NCBI GenBank assembly: GCA_934502885.1
Contig: CAKSUT010000005.1
Location: forward strand, 62,001-126,000
DNA length: 64,000 nucleotides
Origin: an uncultured Eubacteriales bacterium
GTDB taxonomy: Bacteria > Bacillota > Clostridia > Oscillospirales > CAG-382
Reading direction: 5' to 3'
This document shows positions 10,192 to 18,076 of this stretch, in pieces. The notes beneath the pieces were generated by a model. That model was given only the letters and a program-made list of their open reading frames with translations. It did no database searches and was not told the DNA's origin. Made by a program: the position numbers and the translations under genes. Positions within the stretch are counted from its first letter, which is position 1. Each line of letters begins with the position of its first letter.

Positions 10192-11013
10192 ATGAGCGTA
10201 AAAGCACTGTTGGAAAAGAAAAACTACAATTTTGACGATCTGCGCGAAATAATGGAGATTTTGCGCGGTGAAAACGGCTGCCCGTGGGACAGAGAGCAGA
10301 CTCATAAGTCTATCCGCAACAACTTTATAGAAGAAACCTACGAATTTGTCGAGGGTGTTGACAAAAACGATAACGAGATTATGAAGGAAGAACTCGGAGA
10401 CGTGCTTCTTCAGGTGGTTTTTCACGCGCGTATGTCGGAGGAAAGCGGAGATTTCAGCATTGACGACGTTGCCGACGGAATATGTAAGAAGCTCATATAC
10501 CGTCACCCTCACATTTTCGCAGATACGCTTGTAAAGAACTCCGACGAAGTACTCAAAAACTGGGACGAGTTGAAGAAGAAGGAAAAGGGACAGAAATCCG
10601 CGTCCGATTCGCTCAAATCCGTGTCAAGGGCACTGCCGTCTCTTGTCCGTGCAAGCAAGATTCAAGCTAAAGCGGCAAAGGTGGGCTTCGATTACGTCAA
10701 TGCCGAGGATGCGCTTGCCAAGGTCAGAGAGGAAACGGAGGAGGTTGCGGCAGAGCTCAAAAATCTGTCGGAGTGGAAAAAGGCGAATCTTGCCGAGGAG
10801 TTGGGCGACCTTTTCTTTGCGGTCGCGAACGTCGCAAGACTTGCCGGCGTAAACAGCGAAGAGGCACTCTACAACGCAAACGATAAGTTTGAAAAACGCT
10901 TTGAAAAGGTCGAGAACGAAGCCGCAAAACAGGGAAAAAGACTCGAAAACATGACGCTCGAACAGATGGACAGCATCTGGAATGACGTTAAAAAAGCGGA
11001 AAAAGGCGAATAA
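10192..11013 (+). CDS. mazG: Nucleoside triphosphate pyrophosphohydrolase MazG (YabN C-domain)
   Basis: 273 residues with two MazG repeats. The first (about 15-125) has GCPWDREQTH, EETYEFVEG and ELGDVLLQVVFH. The second (about 160-265) has EETEEVAAEL and EELGDLFFAVANVARL. The EExxE and ExxD metal residues are present in both. It removes aberrant nucleotides by cutting NTP to NMP and pyrophosphate. Bacillus YabN also carries an N-terminal tetrapyrrole-methylase domain, which is absent here. It sits between the flippase and hup, keeping the yab gene order. Confidence 0.94.
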   Translation: MSVKALLEKKNYNFDDLREIMEILRGENGCPWDREQTHKSIRNNFIEETYEFVEGVDKNDNEIMKEELGDVLLQVVFHARMSEESGDFSIDDVADGICKKLIYRHPHIFADTLVKNSDEVLKNWDELKKKEKGQKSASDSLKSVSRALPSLVRASKIQAKAAKVGFDYVNAEDALAKVREETEEVAAELKNLSEWKKANLAEELGDLFFAVANVARLAGVNSEEALYNANDKFEKRFEKVENEAAKQGKRLENMTLEQMDSIWNDVKKAEKGE

Positions 11014-11088
11014 TGAGCTTATTTCGGCTGAAACATATGTCAAATTATCACGCAATTGTAAAAAAACTTCTTTTTTTCAAAAATACTC

Positions 11089-11117
11089 TTGCATTTTTCA
11101 TAAGGCTATAGTATAAT
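11089..11117 (+). promoter_or_regulatory. SigA-type promoter for hup
   Basis: TTGCAT (11089-11094) and TATAAT (11112-11117) are separated by 17 bases, with an AT-rich upstream stretch. Transcription would begin near 11124, giving a leader of about 35 bases with AAAGGAG before the ATG at 11158. Confidence 0.75.
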
Positions 11118-11157
11118 GTGTATGTTCTAAAATAATTGCAAAGGAGTTCAAACAACA

Positions 11158-11448
11158 ATGAATAAGACACAGTTGGTTACAGAAGTTGCCGCAAAGGCAG
11201 GTCTCACAAAGGAGCAGGCTGCTAACGCAGTTAACGCAGTGTTCGGTACAATGTCCGATGCACTCGCCGCAGGCGACAAGATTCAGCTCGTAGGCTTCGG
11301 TACGTTCTCTGTTAAGTACAGAAACGAAAAGGTTTCCAAGAACCCCAGAACGGGCGAGAGCATTACGGTTCCGGCTTCTTACAAGCCCGCTTTCTCCGCA
11401 GGCAAGAGCCTCAAGGATGCTGTTGCAAAATACAAGCCCGGAAAGTAA
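11158..11448 (+). CDS. hup: HU-family DNA-binding protein
   Basis: A 96-residue nucleoid protein. It begins with the canonical MNKTQLVTEVAAKAGL helix and contains GFGTFSVKYRNEKVSKNPRTG, the DNA-intercalating arm region with its proline. It bends and compacts DNA as a dimer. It has its own promoter and terminator, so it is independently and probably strongly expressed despite lying between mazG and rqcP. HU between mazG and rqcP is a clostridial variant of the Bacillus yabN-yabO order. Confidence 0.97.
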   Translation: MNKTQLVTEVAAKAGLTKEQAANAVNAVFGTMSDALAAGDKIQLVGFGTFSVKYRNEKVSKNPRTGESITVPASYKPAFSAGKSLKDAVAKYKPGK

Positions 11449-11458
11449 GTAATCCTTT

Positions 11459-11491
11459 ATGCCTATGCCTTAAAAAGCATGGGCATTTTTT
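11459..11491 (+). terminator. Intrinsic terminator of hup
   Basis: Arms ATGCCTATGC and GCATGGGCAT pair over 10 bp with one G-U pair across an 8-base loop, followed by a T run. It ends hup transcription before rqcP. Confidence 0.8.
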
Positions 11492-11513
11492 AACGGTAAA
11501 AGAAAGGTCGAAA

Positions 11514-11759
11514 ATGCGCTTAGACAAGTATTTAAAGCTGACAAGAATAATTAAGCGGCGCACCGTTGCAAACGATGCCTGCGACGCTTCGAGAGTTACG
11601 GTCAACGGCAGACCTGCCAAGGCATCGTATGACGTAAAAATAAACGATATCGTCGAGATAGCCTTTGGCGAAAAAACGCTTAAATTCAAGGTAAAAGACG
11701 TAAAAGAACACGTTTCCAAAGATGAGGCTTCGTCGATGTACGAGGCACTTTCGGAGTAA
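11514..11759 (+). CDS. rqcP: S4-domain RNA-binding protein RqcP (YabO)
   Basis: 81 residues forming a single S4 domain: MRLDKYLKLTRIIKRR at the start, then VNGRPAKASYDVK and a basic tail. In Bacillus, RqcP works with RqcH on stalled 50S subunits to help poly-alanine tailing of nascent chains in ribosome quality control. The position before yabP agrees with the Bacillus yabO location. An alternative would be a generic Hsp15-like S4 protein, but length, sequence start and synteny favour RqcP. Confidence 0.9.
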   Translation: MRLDKYLKLTRIIKRRTVANDACDASRVTVNGRPAKASYDVKINDIVEIAFGEKTLKFKVKDVKEHVSKDEASSMYEALSE

Positions 11760-11765
11760 TAACCG

Positions 11766-11794
11766 TAATATTCGGAAGTATACGTTCATATACT
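11766..11794 (+). promoter_or_regulatory. Candidate sporulation sigma-E promoter for yabP
   Basis: TAATATT (11766-11772) fits the sigma-E -35 consensus KMATATT, and CATATACT (11787-11794) fits the -10 consensus CATACANT at all but one position. The spacer is 14 bases, within the sigma-E range. The site lies 44 bases before the yabP start. In Bacillus the yabPQ operon is under sigma-E, so sequence and gene function agree. Confidence 0.65.
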
Positions 11795-11837
11795 CATTGC
11801 AGAATATAAAGTTAAATATCGATACGGAGTGATATGA

Positions 11838-12104
11838 ATGGACAGAACCGCGAAAGAAACGGTCGAACTGAAAGACAGGCACAGTCTTCATCTCAACGGC
11901 GTGAAGAATGTTTTGAATTACTGTGAGTATTCGGTTACACTCGAAATGCCCGACAACGAGCTTACCGTCGAGGGCGACGGACTCAGCATTACAAAGCTTA
12001 ACTTAGATGACGGCGAAGTGGCGATTGAGGGGCTTGTTTACAGCCTTTCGTATTCTGACGGCGAGGTAAAAAAGAGCGGAATAATATCAAGGCTCTTCGG
12101 TTGA
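11838..12104 (+). CDS. yabP: Sporulation protein YabP
   Basis: 88 residues matching the YabP/YqfC family: DRHSLHLNGVKNVLNY, then beta strands ending with a GLVYSLSYSD segment and a SRLFG tail. YabP is made in the mother cell and is needed for a late stage of spore envelope assembly in Bacillus, with unknown biochemistry. A GGAGTGAT ribosome site precedes the ATG. It overlaps yabQ, and a sigma-E-like promoter lies upstream. Confidence 0.92.
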   Translation: MDRTAKETVELKDRHSLHLNGVKNVLNYCEYSVTLEMPDNELTVEGDGLSITKLNLDDGEVAIEGLVYSLSYSDGEVKKSGIISRLFG

Positions 12105-12112
12105 AATATGCC

Positions 12113-12616
12113 ATGGAGTATTTTTTTCCAAATCAGCTCGGGGTTCTCATGTACACGCTTGCGGTCGGTATTGCGGCGGCTGTCTTGTACGACGTGATCC
12201 TCATAAAAAGGAGCGTTTTCGGAGCTTCCGGAATAGTTATGTTCGCCGAGGATTTCCTATTTTGCCTTGTTACATACGCTCTGCTTACACTTTGCGTACT
12301 CAAGGCGAATTACGGAATGATGCGTTGGTACGAAATAATGTGTCCCTTTTTATCGTTCACGCTTTACAGAATGAGTGCTTCGCAATTTACCGTAAAGGCG
12401 GGAACGGCACTTTTAAAGACGCTTATCGCGGCAGTTGTGTTTGTTGTCAAAACGTTTGCCGTTAAGCCGTTTGCAGCATTGGTTTGTGCGGTGATAGTTT
12501 TGCAAAAGAAGCTTTCCGTAAAGAGCAAAGCAAAGAAGGCGAAGCGTTTTTCGGACCGTATGCGTGCGGTAATTGTTAAGGATGCCTCACAGGGGTTCAA
12601 TATTGACGGGAAGTGA
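12113..12616 (+). CDS. yabQ: Spore cortex biosynthesis protein YabQ
   Basis: About 167 residues. It opens with MEYFFPNQLGVLMYTLAVG, the YabQ-type N-terminus with the first membrane helix, and has further hydrophobic segments to about residue 125 and a basic tail. YabQ is a mother-cell membrane protein needed for spore cortex formation in Bacillus. The start may instead be TTG 12101, four codons earlier, which would overlap the yabP stop. The pair yabP-yabQ is specific to endospore formers and their close relatives. Confidence 0.88.
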   Translation: MEYFFPNQLGVLMYTLAVGIAAAVLYDVILIKRSVFGASGIVMFAEDFLFCLVTYALLTLCVLKANYGMMRWYEIMCPFLSFTLYRMSASQFTVKAGTALLKTLIAAVVFVVKTFAVKPFAALVCAVIVLQKKLSVKSKAKKAKRFSDRMRAVIVKDASQGFNIDGK

Positions 12617-12620
12617 TTGA

Positions 12621-12890
12621 ATGTCGAAGTTTATGATAAGTACGGTTGTGGTAATTGTTATTGCCGCACTGATAATCGTCGCTTTTTCTTTACAGGTCAG
12701 AACCAACAAATTGCTTGAGGAAAACGAGAACCTGAAAGACGAACTGAGCGATATAGAGTATACAAACGAACAGCTCGAAAAAGAGCTTGATAAAGAAATA
12801 GATGATGAATACATTAAAAAAGCTGCCGAAGATGAACTCGGTCTTATACCGCCGGATTCTAAGGTTTACTACAGCGATTTACCAAACTGA
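12621..12890 (+). CDS. divIC: Septum formation initiator DivIC/FtsB-type
   Basis: 89 residues: one N-terminal membrane helix (about 5-26), then a heptad-rich coiled coil with many Glu/Lys/Leu (about 30-65), and an IKKAAEDELGLIPPDSKVYY tail typical of DivIC/FtsB. It acts at the division septum with FtsL and DivIB. The position after yabQ and before yabR reproduces the Bacillus order. Confidence 0.92.
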   Translation: MSKFMISTVVVIVIAALIIVAFSLQVRTNKLLEENENLKDELSDIEYTNEQLEKELDKEIDDEYIKKAAEDELGLIPPDSKVYYSDLPN

Positions 12891-12908
12891 CGGAGGAAAA
12901 TTTAATTT

Positions 12909-13346
12909 ATGGAGCTTGAGGTAGGAAAAGTAGTGAAGGGAAAGGTCGTCGGAATTACGAATTTCGGCGCATTTGTTGAGGTTGACGGTGATACCGACGA
13001 AACACCGACAGGCAGAAGGAGAAACTGTCTTGTACATATTTCGGAGATTTCGGACGGCTTTGTCAAATCCGTTGAGGATTATCTGAAAATCGGCGACACC
13101 GTCGAAGCCAAGGTTATCGGCATTGACGACCGCGGCAAGGTCAGTCTTTCGATAAAGCAGGCGCGAACCGAAGCAAGATCAAAAAACGGTGCTTTTTCCA
13201 ATCCTCCGCCCGAATTTTTCGGTGCGAGACACGATAACCACGATTTTGAGGAAATGATGCATTCGTTCAAGCAGGCAAGCGACGAAAAAATGTCGGTACT
13301 CAAAAAGTACGGTGATCCCAAGAAAAGCTCCGGAAGAAGAAAGTGA
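12909..13346 (+). CDS. yabR: S1-domain RNA-binding protein (YabR-like)
   Basis: 145 residues with an N-terminal S1 domain (about 1-78: VGKVVKGKVVGITNFGAFV, HISEISDGFV, VEAKVIGIDDRGKVSLSIK). The S1 loop has an insertion (GDTDETPTGRRRN) not seen in the usual YabR. The C-terminal half is charged and probably flexible. It probably binds RNA or ribosomes. Synteny with divIC supports the YabR assignment. Confidence 0.88.
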   Translation: MELEVGKVVKGKVVGITNFGAFVEVDGDTDETPTGRRRNCLVHISEISDGFVKSVEDYLKIGDTVEAKVIGIDDRGKVSLSIKQARTEARSKNGAFSNPPPEFFGARHDNHDFEEMMHSFKQASDEKMSVLKKYGDPKKSSGRRK

Positions 13347-13382
13347 CGGTAATTCAGTGGTTGCAGAGAGGATAGACGTGGT

Positions 13383-14228
13383 ATGCGAACAGTCAGCGTA
13401 AAAGAAATCGAAGATGCGGTTGAAAAGCTTTTCATTAAGGCGAATTACGTACTGCCGGACAGTGTTTGCGACGCAATCGTAAGGTCATACGAAGATGAGA
13501 GCGACGAACGTGCCGCGGAAATTCTCAAAAAGCTTGAAGTGAACGCAAAAACGGCAAACGACGGCGTTTTTCCGATCTGTCAGGATACCGGCATGGCTGT
13601 TATCTTTATCGAGGTGGGAAACGAGGTCTTTATCGATGGTGGTGTCCTCTCCGAGGCGGTAAACCGCGGCGTTGCAAGAGCGTATGACAAGGGCTATCTG
13701 CGTAAATCCGTTGTTTCCGAGCCGCTGTTTAACCGTGTCAATACAGGCGACAATACGCCGGCTGTAATCTATACGGAAATAGTCGCCGGAGACAAAATTA
13801 AGATGACAGCGGCGCCGAAAGGGTTCGGCAGCGAAAACATGAGCAGAACAAAGATGTTCACCCCCTCCGCAAAGCGCGGCGATATTATCGATTTTGCGGT
13901 TGAAACCGTAAAGCTTGCCGGAGGAAATCCGTGTCCTCCCATCGTTTTGGGCATTGCCCTCGGCGGAACTTTCGATTACTGCGCCGTGCTGTCAAAAAAA
14001 GCTTTGTGCCGTGATATTTCGGTGCGTAATTCAAATCCGGATTACGCCGCACTCGAAAGTGATATACTCGAAAAGATAAACGAAACCTGCATCGGTCCGC
14101 AGGGCTTCGGCGGCAAAACAACGGCTCTCGCCGTAAATATAGAATATGCGCCGACACATATCGCAGGGCTTCCTTGCGCGGTTAACGTCGGATGCCACGT
14201 AACACGTCACGCCGAATGCGAGATATAA
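13383..14228 (+). CDS. Fumarate hydratase (class I) alpha subunit
   Basis: 281 residues matching the N-terminal catalytic subunit of two-subunit, iron-sulfur fumarase/tartrate dehydratase. The three expected cluster cysteines are visible: PICQDTG (about residue 66), DYCAVLSKKAL (about 200) and NVGCHVTRHA (about 270). The partner beta subunit normally follows directly, but the next gene is hpf; no beta subunit is in the window. It must therefore be encoded elsewhere, or the subunit works differently. Activity would interconvert malate and fumarate, the latter being also a product of ArgH. Confidence 0.9.
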   Translation: MRTVSVKEIEDAVEKLFIKANYVLPDSVCDAIVRSYEDESDERAAEILKKLEVNAKTANDGVFPICQDTGMAVIFIEVGNEVFIDGGVLSEAVNRGVARAYDKGYLRKSVVSEPLFNRVNTGDNTPAVIYTEIVAGDKIKMTAAPKGFGSENMSRTKMFTPSAKRGDIIDFAVETVKLAGGNPCPPIVLGIALGGTFDYCAVLSKKALCRDISVRNSNPDYAALESDILEKINETCIGPQGFGGKTTALAVNIEYAPTHIAGLPCAVNVGCHVTRHAECEI

Positions 14229-14290
14229 CGTTTCCACCTGCGTTTCACGTAAATTTCAGAAACAAATTTGTAAATTATCACAAATACCCC

Positions 14291-14319
14291 TTTACTTTTC
14301 ATTTGTTTTGTGCTATAAT
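14291..14319 (+). promoter_or_regulatory. SigA-type promoter for hpf
   Basis: TTTACT (14291-14296) and TATAAT (14314-14319) with a 17-base spacer, in an AT-rich gap. The leader to the hpf start would be about 87 bases. Confidence 0.65.
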
Positions 14320-14411
14320 ATGCATAGAAGATGAGATAGGAGAATGCCAAAATAAAAGACGTTTGAAGGTTGATCTTACATCTTCTACTTCACAACGATA
14401 GGAGGAGCAAT

Positions 14412-14936
14412 ATGAAAACAACAATCGTTTCCAGAAAGTATGAGTTGACAAACGACATTAAAGAAAGGCTCGAGAAAAAACTCGGAAAGCTCGATAAATT
14501 CTTCAATGATGAAACAAGCGCGGATGCAACCGTTACTTTTTCCGAGGAAAGAGGACGCCACAGGGTCGAGATTACGATTTTCTGCAAAGGAACGATTTTC
14601 AGAGCGGAGGAGTTCGAGAGCGATCCTATCAGCTCTATCGATAAGGCAACGGATATAATCGAGCGTCAGATACGTAAGAATAAAACCAAACTTGAAAAGA
14701 AGCTCCGTACCGTCGATTTTTCGGCGTTCGGAGATGCATCGGAGCCTGAGGACAGCTATAAGATTACCCGTACCAAGAAATTTGAGCTGACGCCTATGTC
14801 CGTGGATGAGGCAATACTTCAAATGAATCTTGTGGGACACGAGTTTTTCCTGTTCTTAAATGATGAGACCGATGAGGTAAATCTTGTTTACAGAAGAAAG
14901 AATGACGATTACGGCTTGATTATACCGAAAAGCTGA
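14412..14936 (+). CDS. hpf: Long-form ribosome hibernation-promoting factor
   Basis: About 174 residues. The N-terminal domain (about 1-100) is the HPF/YfiA fold that sits in the mRNA/tRNA channel of the 30S subunit; the C-terminal domain (about 118-172, with KKFELTPMSVDEAILQM and GHEFFLF) dimerises two ribosomes into 100S particles. This two-domain length is the normal form in Firmicutes. An upstream in-frame start at 14370 exists, but ATG 14412 follows GATAGGAGGAG directly and begins with the conserved segment. Own promoter and terminator. Confidence 0.95.
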   Translation: MKTTIVSRKYELTNDIKERLEKKLGKLDKFFNDETSADATVTFSEERGRHRVEITIFCKGTIFRAEEFESDPISSIDKATDIIERQIRKNKTKLEKKLRTVDFSAFGDASEPEDSYKITRTKKFELTPMSVDEAILQMNLVGHEFFLFLNDETDEVNLVYRRKNDDYGLIIPKS

Positions 14937-14968
14937 TATTTCGAGTGGGTCTTGATATGTAAACGTGA

Positions 14969-15000
14969 GCGGAGACGGCTTTTGCCGTCTCCGCCTTTGT
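14969..15000 (+). terminator. Intrinsic terminator after hpf
   Basis: A perfect 11-bp GC-rich stem (arm GCGGAGACGGC at 14969-14979) with a TTTT loop, then CTTTGTGTTT. It separates hpf from the convergent deacetylase gene and could act weakly on the other strand. Confidence 0.8.
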
Positions 15001-15011
15001 GTTTGCGGATT

Positions 15012-15770
15012 TTATCTCATGCTTACCGCACCGTCCATGAGTTCCGATACCGTCACAAAACGGTATCCCATTTTACGCAGTTTCGGAAGAATAATTCTGA
15101 GTGCTTCGGGAGTCGGACTTTTTCCGCCGTTGAAATCGTGGAACAGTATGATATCGCCGTTCTGAATGTTGTTGAGAACTGTTTTTACAATGCTGTTTAC
15201 ACTCGGACAGGACCAATCTCTCGTGTCCTGCCGCCACGACCAAAGCACGGAGGTGCAGTTGCGGTTGATAGTCGCTTCAACAAAGTCGTTTTTCAGATAG
15301 CCTCCGGGCGGTCTGAAAAGTCTCGGTTCACTGCCGGTTATCTCCTTTATGACGCTCTGCGTTTTCGATATCTCTTCATCAAGTTTTTTCACATCAAGAG
15401 CTTTCATGTTTGGGTGGCTGTAAGTGTGATTACCGATCTCATGACCTTCGCTGTACTCGCGCAGAACAATTTCCGGGTATTGCTCCGCGTTTTGACCTAT
15501 AATAAAAAAGGTCGCACGCGCGCCGTTTTCTTTCAAAATGTCGAGGATTTCACCTGTGTAGGTCGGATGCGGTCCGTCATCGAAAGTAAGCGCAACACAC
15601 TTTTCAGCGTATCTGTTTGCAACAAATATTCCCTCAGCTCCCTTTTCGTCGTCGTAAACAAAATCAGATATTCTGCCTGCGCTCGCGTCGCGGTAAAAAG
15701 TGCCGGAGATCATTGCCGAAACGGCAAGCGTTGCGGTTGTCAGCAATGATATAATTCTCTTACTTCTCAC
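15012..15770 (-). CDS. NodB-type polysaccharide deacetylase
   Basis: 252 residues with an N-terminal hydrophobic segment (about 6-24) that is a signal peptide or anchor. The NodB domain starts near residue 58 with TFDDGPH (62-68, catalytic and metal Asp), then HTYSHPN (metal His pair), RPPGG, a WRQDTRDW segment, and LFHD. All catalytic residues are present. It is expected to de-N-acetylate a cell-wall glycan outside the membrane, most likely peptidoglycan. Its start overlaps the stop of the upstream PdaA-like gene (ATGA), so the two are made together. Confidence 0.92.
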   Translation of the reverse strand: MRSKRIISLLTTATLAVSAMISGTFYRDASAGRISDFVYDDEKGAEGIFVANRYAEKCVALTFDDGPHPTYTGEILDILKENGARATFFIIGQNAEQYPEIVLREYSEGHEIGNHTYSHPNMKALDVKKLDEEISKTQSVIKEITGSEPRLFRPPGGYLKNDFVEATINRNCTSVLWSWRQDTRDWSCPSVNSIVKTVLNNIQNGDIILFHDFNGGKSPTPEALRIILPKLRKMGYRFVTVSELMDGAVSMR

Positions 15771-16564
15771 TGTCTGCCTCCGTCCTCGGATATCGGAAAC
15801 TCGTCGAGCGTCGCGAATCTGTAGCCCTTTGCCTCAATGCCGGTGAGAAGATCATCCATTATTTTCGCATTTGTCGCCGATGTGGGGTGGAGAAGCACAA
15901 CGCTTCCGTCGTGTATACGCGAGAGAAGCTTTTCGAGAGCCTTTGCGGGATTCGGCTGCTTGTTTTTATCCCAGTCTGCGTGCGCAAGCGACCAGAACAC
16001 CGTTTTATATCCGAGTTCATCTGCGAATTTCAGCGTATTCTCGCTGAATCGCCCTTCGGGAGGACGGAAGAACTTTGTCATCTCATGACCTGTTTGCTCA
16101 CGGTATAAGTTCTCAATATCTGAAAGCTCAGACGCAAATTCTTCCCTTGACGTTACCTTTGACATATCTCTGTGATGCGTTGAATGATTGCAGATAAGAT
16201 GACCCTCCGCATTCATGCGCTCAATCAGATCGGGACAGGATTTTATAAAGTTCGGAAGTACAAAAAACGCGCCTTTTGCACCGTGCTTTTTCAGAGCATC
16301 GAGTATTGGTTCAACATTTCCGTCATCGTAACCTACATCAAAGGTAAGATACACTTTGCCGCTTCCGCTTTTGTCGAGCCATATAAGGTCGTGTTCTTCT
16401 TTGAATTGTGAAAGATCTACCGACTGCGGCGCGGTGTTCGGTTCTCCGTATTGAAGATACCATGAATATGAATCTGTATATTCATGTGCATAAACGACCG
16501 CGATATTCATTATGAGTGAATAAATCACAAGTCGGCTTAAAGCTGCCAAATAAAGCTTTTTCAT
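15767..16564 (-). CDS. PdaA-like polysaccharide deacetylase (spore cortex type)
   Basis: 265 residues, N-terminal hydrophobic segment (about 5-25). The NodB domain has TFDVGYDDG (about 74-82) rather than TFDDGPH, followed by NHSTHH, FRPPEGRFSE, and LLHPTS. The TFDxGYxxG variant and the HPT ending are those of PdaA, the delta-lactam de-N-acetylase that makes muramic lactam in spore cortex of Bacillus. This fits the nearby yabP/yabQ. It overlaps the second deacetylase gene. A divergent gap with argG lies upstream. Confidence 0.85.
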   Translation of the reverse strand: MKKLYLAALSRLVIYSLIMNIAVVYAHEYTDSYSWYLQYGEPNTAPQSVDLSQFKEEHDLIWLDKSGSGKVYLTFDVGYDDGNVEPILDALKKHGAKGAFFVLPNFIKSCPDLIERMNAEGHLICNHSTHHRDMSKVTSREEFASELSDIENLYREQTGHEMTKFFRPPEGRFSENTLKFADELGYKTVFWSLAHADWDKNKQPNPAKALEKLLSRIHDGSVVLLHPTSATNAKIMDDLLTGIEAKGYRFATLDEFPISEDGGRQ

Positions 16565-16664
16565 TTTGTTATCACCTCACTGAGAGTATTTTGCGCTTTA
16601 AAACGAAGCTCATTCTGAAGAAAATACGTCAAAACAAACAAATCAAACCATTGCGATCGGAATT

Positions 16665-16693
16665 AAATATGAATTTCGTAAAAGAATGTAAAC
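16665..16693 (-). promoter_or_regulatory. Weak candidate promoter for the deacetylase pair
   Basis: On the minus strand GTTTA, 17 bases, then CATATTT; this resembles forespore sigma-F/G promoters loosely, but the same bases also read as a poor SigA site (TTTACA-17-TATTTA). Bacillus pdaA is sigma-G dependent, which makes the first reading attractive but not proven. Confidence 0.3.
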
Positions 16694-16718
16694 AAAACTT
16701 TAAAATGTAAAAAACCAC

Positions 16719-16747
16719 TTGACAAATGCATATTTATGCAGTATAAT
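16719..16747 (+). promoter_or_regulatory. Consensus SigA promoter of the arginine operon
   Basis: Perfect TTGACA (16719-16724), 17-base spacer, perfect TATAAT (16742-16747). The start of transcription would be near 16754 and the argG leader about 80 bases. The spacer is occupied by an ArgR-like palindrome. Confidence 0.9.
16727..16740 (+). promoter_or_regulatory. Putative ArgR operator (ARG box)
   Basis: TGCATATTTATGCA is a perfect inverted repeat (TGCATA-TT-TATGCA) filling the promoter spacer. Its size, AT-rich centre and position resemble ArgR/AhrC boxes (TGAAT-N4-ATTCA class). ArgR bound here would block RNA polymerase. No argR gene is in the window. Confidence 0.6.
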
Positions 16748-16833
16748 ATGGGCACAGAAAAAACAAGAGAATACCGATTAAAAATCCGCAACGGCGGACG
16801 GTGGCAATGAATAATTATAAGGAGCTGTTGAAA

Positions 16834-18063
16834 ATGAAAACACCTAAGAAAATAGTACTTGCTTATTCCGGCGGACTTGACACATCGATTATCATTCCGT
16901 GGCTGAAAGAGACATATGAAGGCTGTGAAGTTATCGCAGTTTCCGGAAACGTCGGTCAGGCTTCCGAGCTTGAAGGGCTCGAGGAAAAAGCGAAGAAGAC
17001 CGGCGCAAGCAAGCTTTACATTGAGGATCTCACAAAGGAATACGTTGAAGATTATATCTTCCCGTGCCTCAAGGCAGGTGCAAAATATGAGGATTACCTT
17101 CTCGGCACCTCCCACGCACGTCCCTGCATTGCAAAGCGTATCGTTGAAATCGCTCTCGCCGAAGGCGCTGACGCTATTTGCCACGGCTGTACCGGAAAGG
17201 GCAACGACCAGGTTCGTTTTGAACTTGCGATAAAAGCATTTGCACCTGATATGCAGATTATCGCTCCGTGGCGTATCTGGGATATCAAGTCCCGTGACGA
17301 GGAAATCGACTACGCGGAAGCGCACAACATTCCGCTTAAAATAAGCCGTGAGACGAACTACTCCAAGGATAAGAACCTTTGGCATCTCAGCCATGAGGGA
17401 CTTGATCTCGAGAATCCCGCAAACGAGCCCGACTATCTCAAGCCCGGTTTTCTTGAACTCGGAGTTGCTCCCGAAGCAGCTCCCGATAAGCCCACATATG
17501 TGACAATTCACTTTGATAAGGGTATTCCTGCCGCAGTAAACGGAAAAGAAATGGGTGCTGTTGAAATCGTCGAAACTCTTAATAAGGTAGGCGGTGAGAA
17601 CGGTATAGGCATTCTCGATATCGTCGAAAACCGTCTTGTCGGCATGAAGAGCAGGGGTGTATACGAAACACCCGGCGGAACGATTCTTTATAAGGCGCAC
17701 AATGTTCTCGAAACCATCACCCTCGACAAAGAAACCTCTCACTTCAAGGAAATTGTCGCACAGAAGCTCGCAGACCTTGTATACAACGGTCAGTGGTTTA
17801 CGCCTTTGCGCGAAGCTATTTCGGCTTTCGTTGACAGCACGCAGGAAACAGTTACCGGAGATGTCAAGCTCAAGCTCTACAAGGGCAACCTTATCAATGC
17901 CGGCGTAACGTCTCCCTATACGCTCTACGATGAACAGACCGCAAGCTTCGGTGAGGACGACGACTACGACCAGAAGGACAGCGCAGGCTTTATCAACCTC
18001 TTCGGACTTCCTATAAAGGAACGCGCGAAGATGCAGGCTAAGTGGAATAAGGAAAATAAGTAA
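16834..18063 (+). CDS. argG: Argininosuccinate synthase
   Basis: About 409 residues. It joins citrulline and aspartate using ATP. The PP-loop ATP-binding motif AYSGGLDTS starts at about residue 8, and SHARPCIAK and GCTGKGNDQVRFE follow, all typical of ArgG. An in-frame GTG at 16801 would add 11 residues, but ATG 16834 has AAGGAG nine bases upstream and begins with the normal N-terminus. First gene of the operon, preceded by a consensus promoter with an ArgR-like palindrome. Confidence 0.97.
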   Translation: MKTPKKIVLAYSGGLDTSIIIPWLKETYEGCEVIAVSGNVGQASELEGLEEKAKKTGASKLYIEDLTKEYVEDYIFPCLKAGAKYEDYLLGTSHARPCIAKRIVEIALAEGADAICHGCTGKGNDQVRFELAIKAFAPDMQIIAPWRIWDIKSRDEEIDYAEAHNIPLKISRETNYSKDKNLWHLSHEGLDLENPANEPDYLKPGFLELGVAPEAAPDKPTYVTIHFDKGIPAAVNGKEMGAVEIVETLNKVGGENGIGILDIVENRLVGMKSRGVYETPGGTILYKAHNVLETITLDKETSHFKEIVAQKLADLVYNGQWFTPLREAISAFVDSTQETVTGDVKLKLYKGNLINAGVTSPYTLYDEQTASFGEDDDYDQKDSAGFINLFGLPIKERAKMQAKWNKENK

Positions 18064-18076
18064 TAACGCAAATAGG

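Noticed and set aside
11061..11078. Terminator of A and T runs after mazG
   Set aside because: Only an A7/T7 stem; too weak and inside the AT-rich hup promoter region.
14241..14256. parS-like site (GTTTCACGT)
   Set aside because: Only about 11 of 16 positions fit the parS palindrome and the second arm is wrong.
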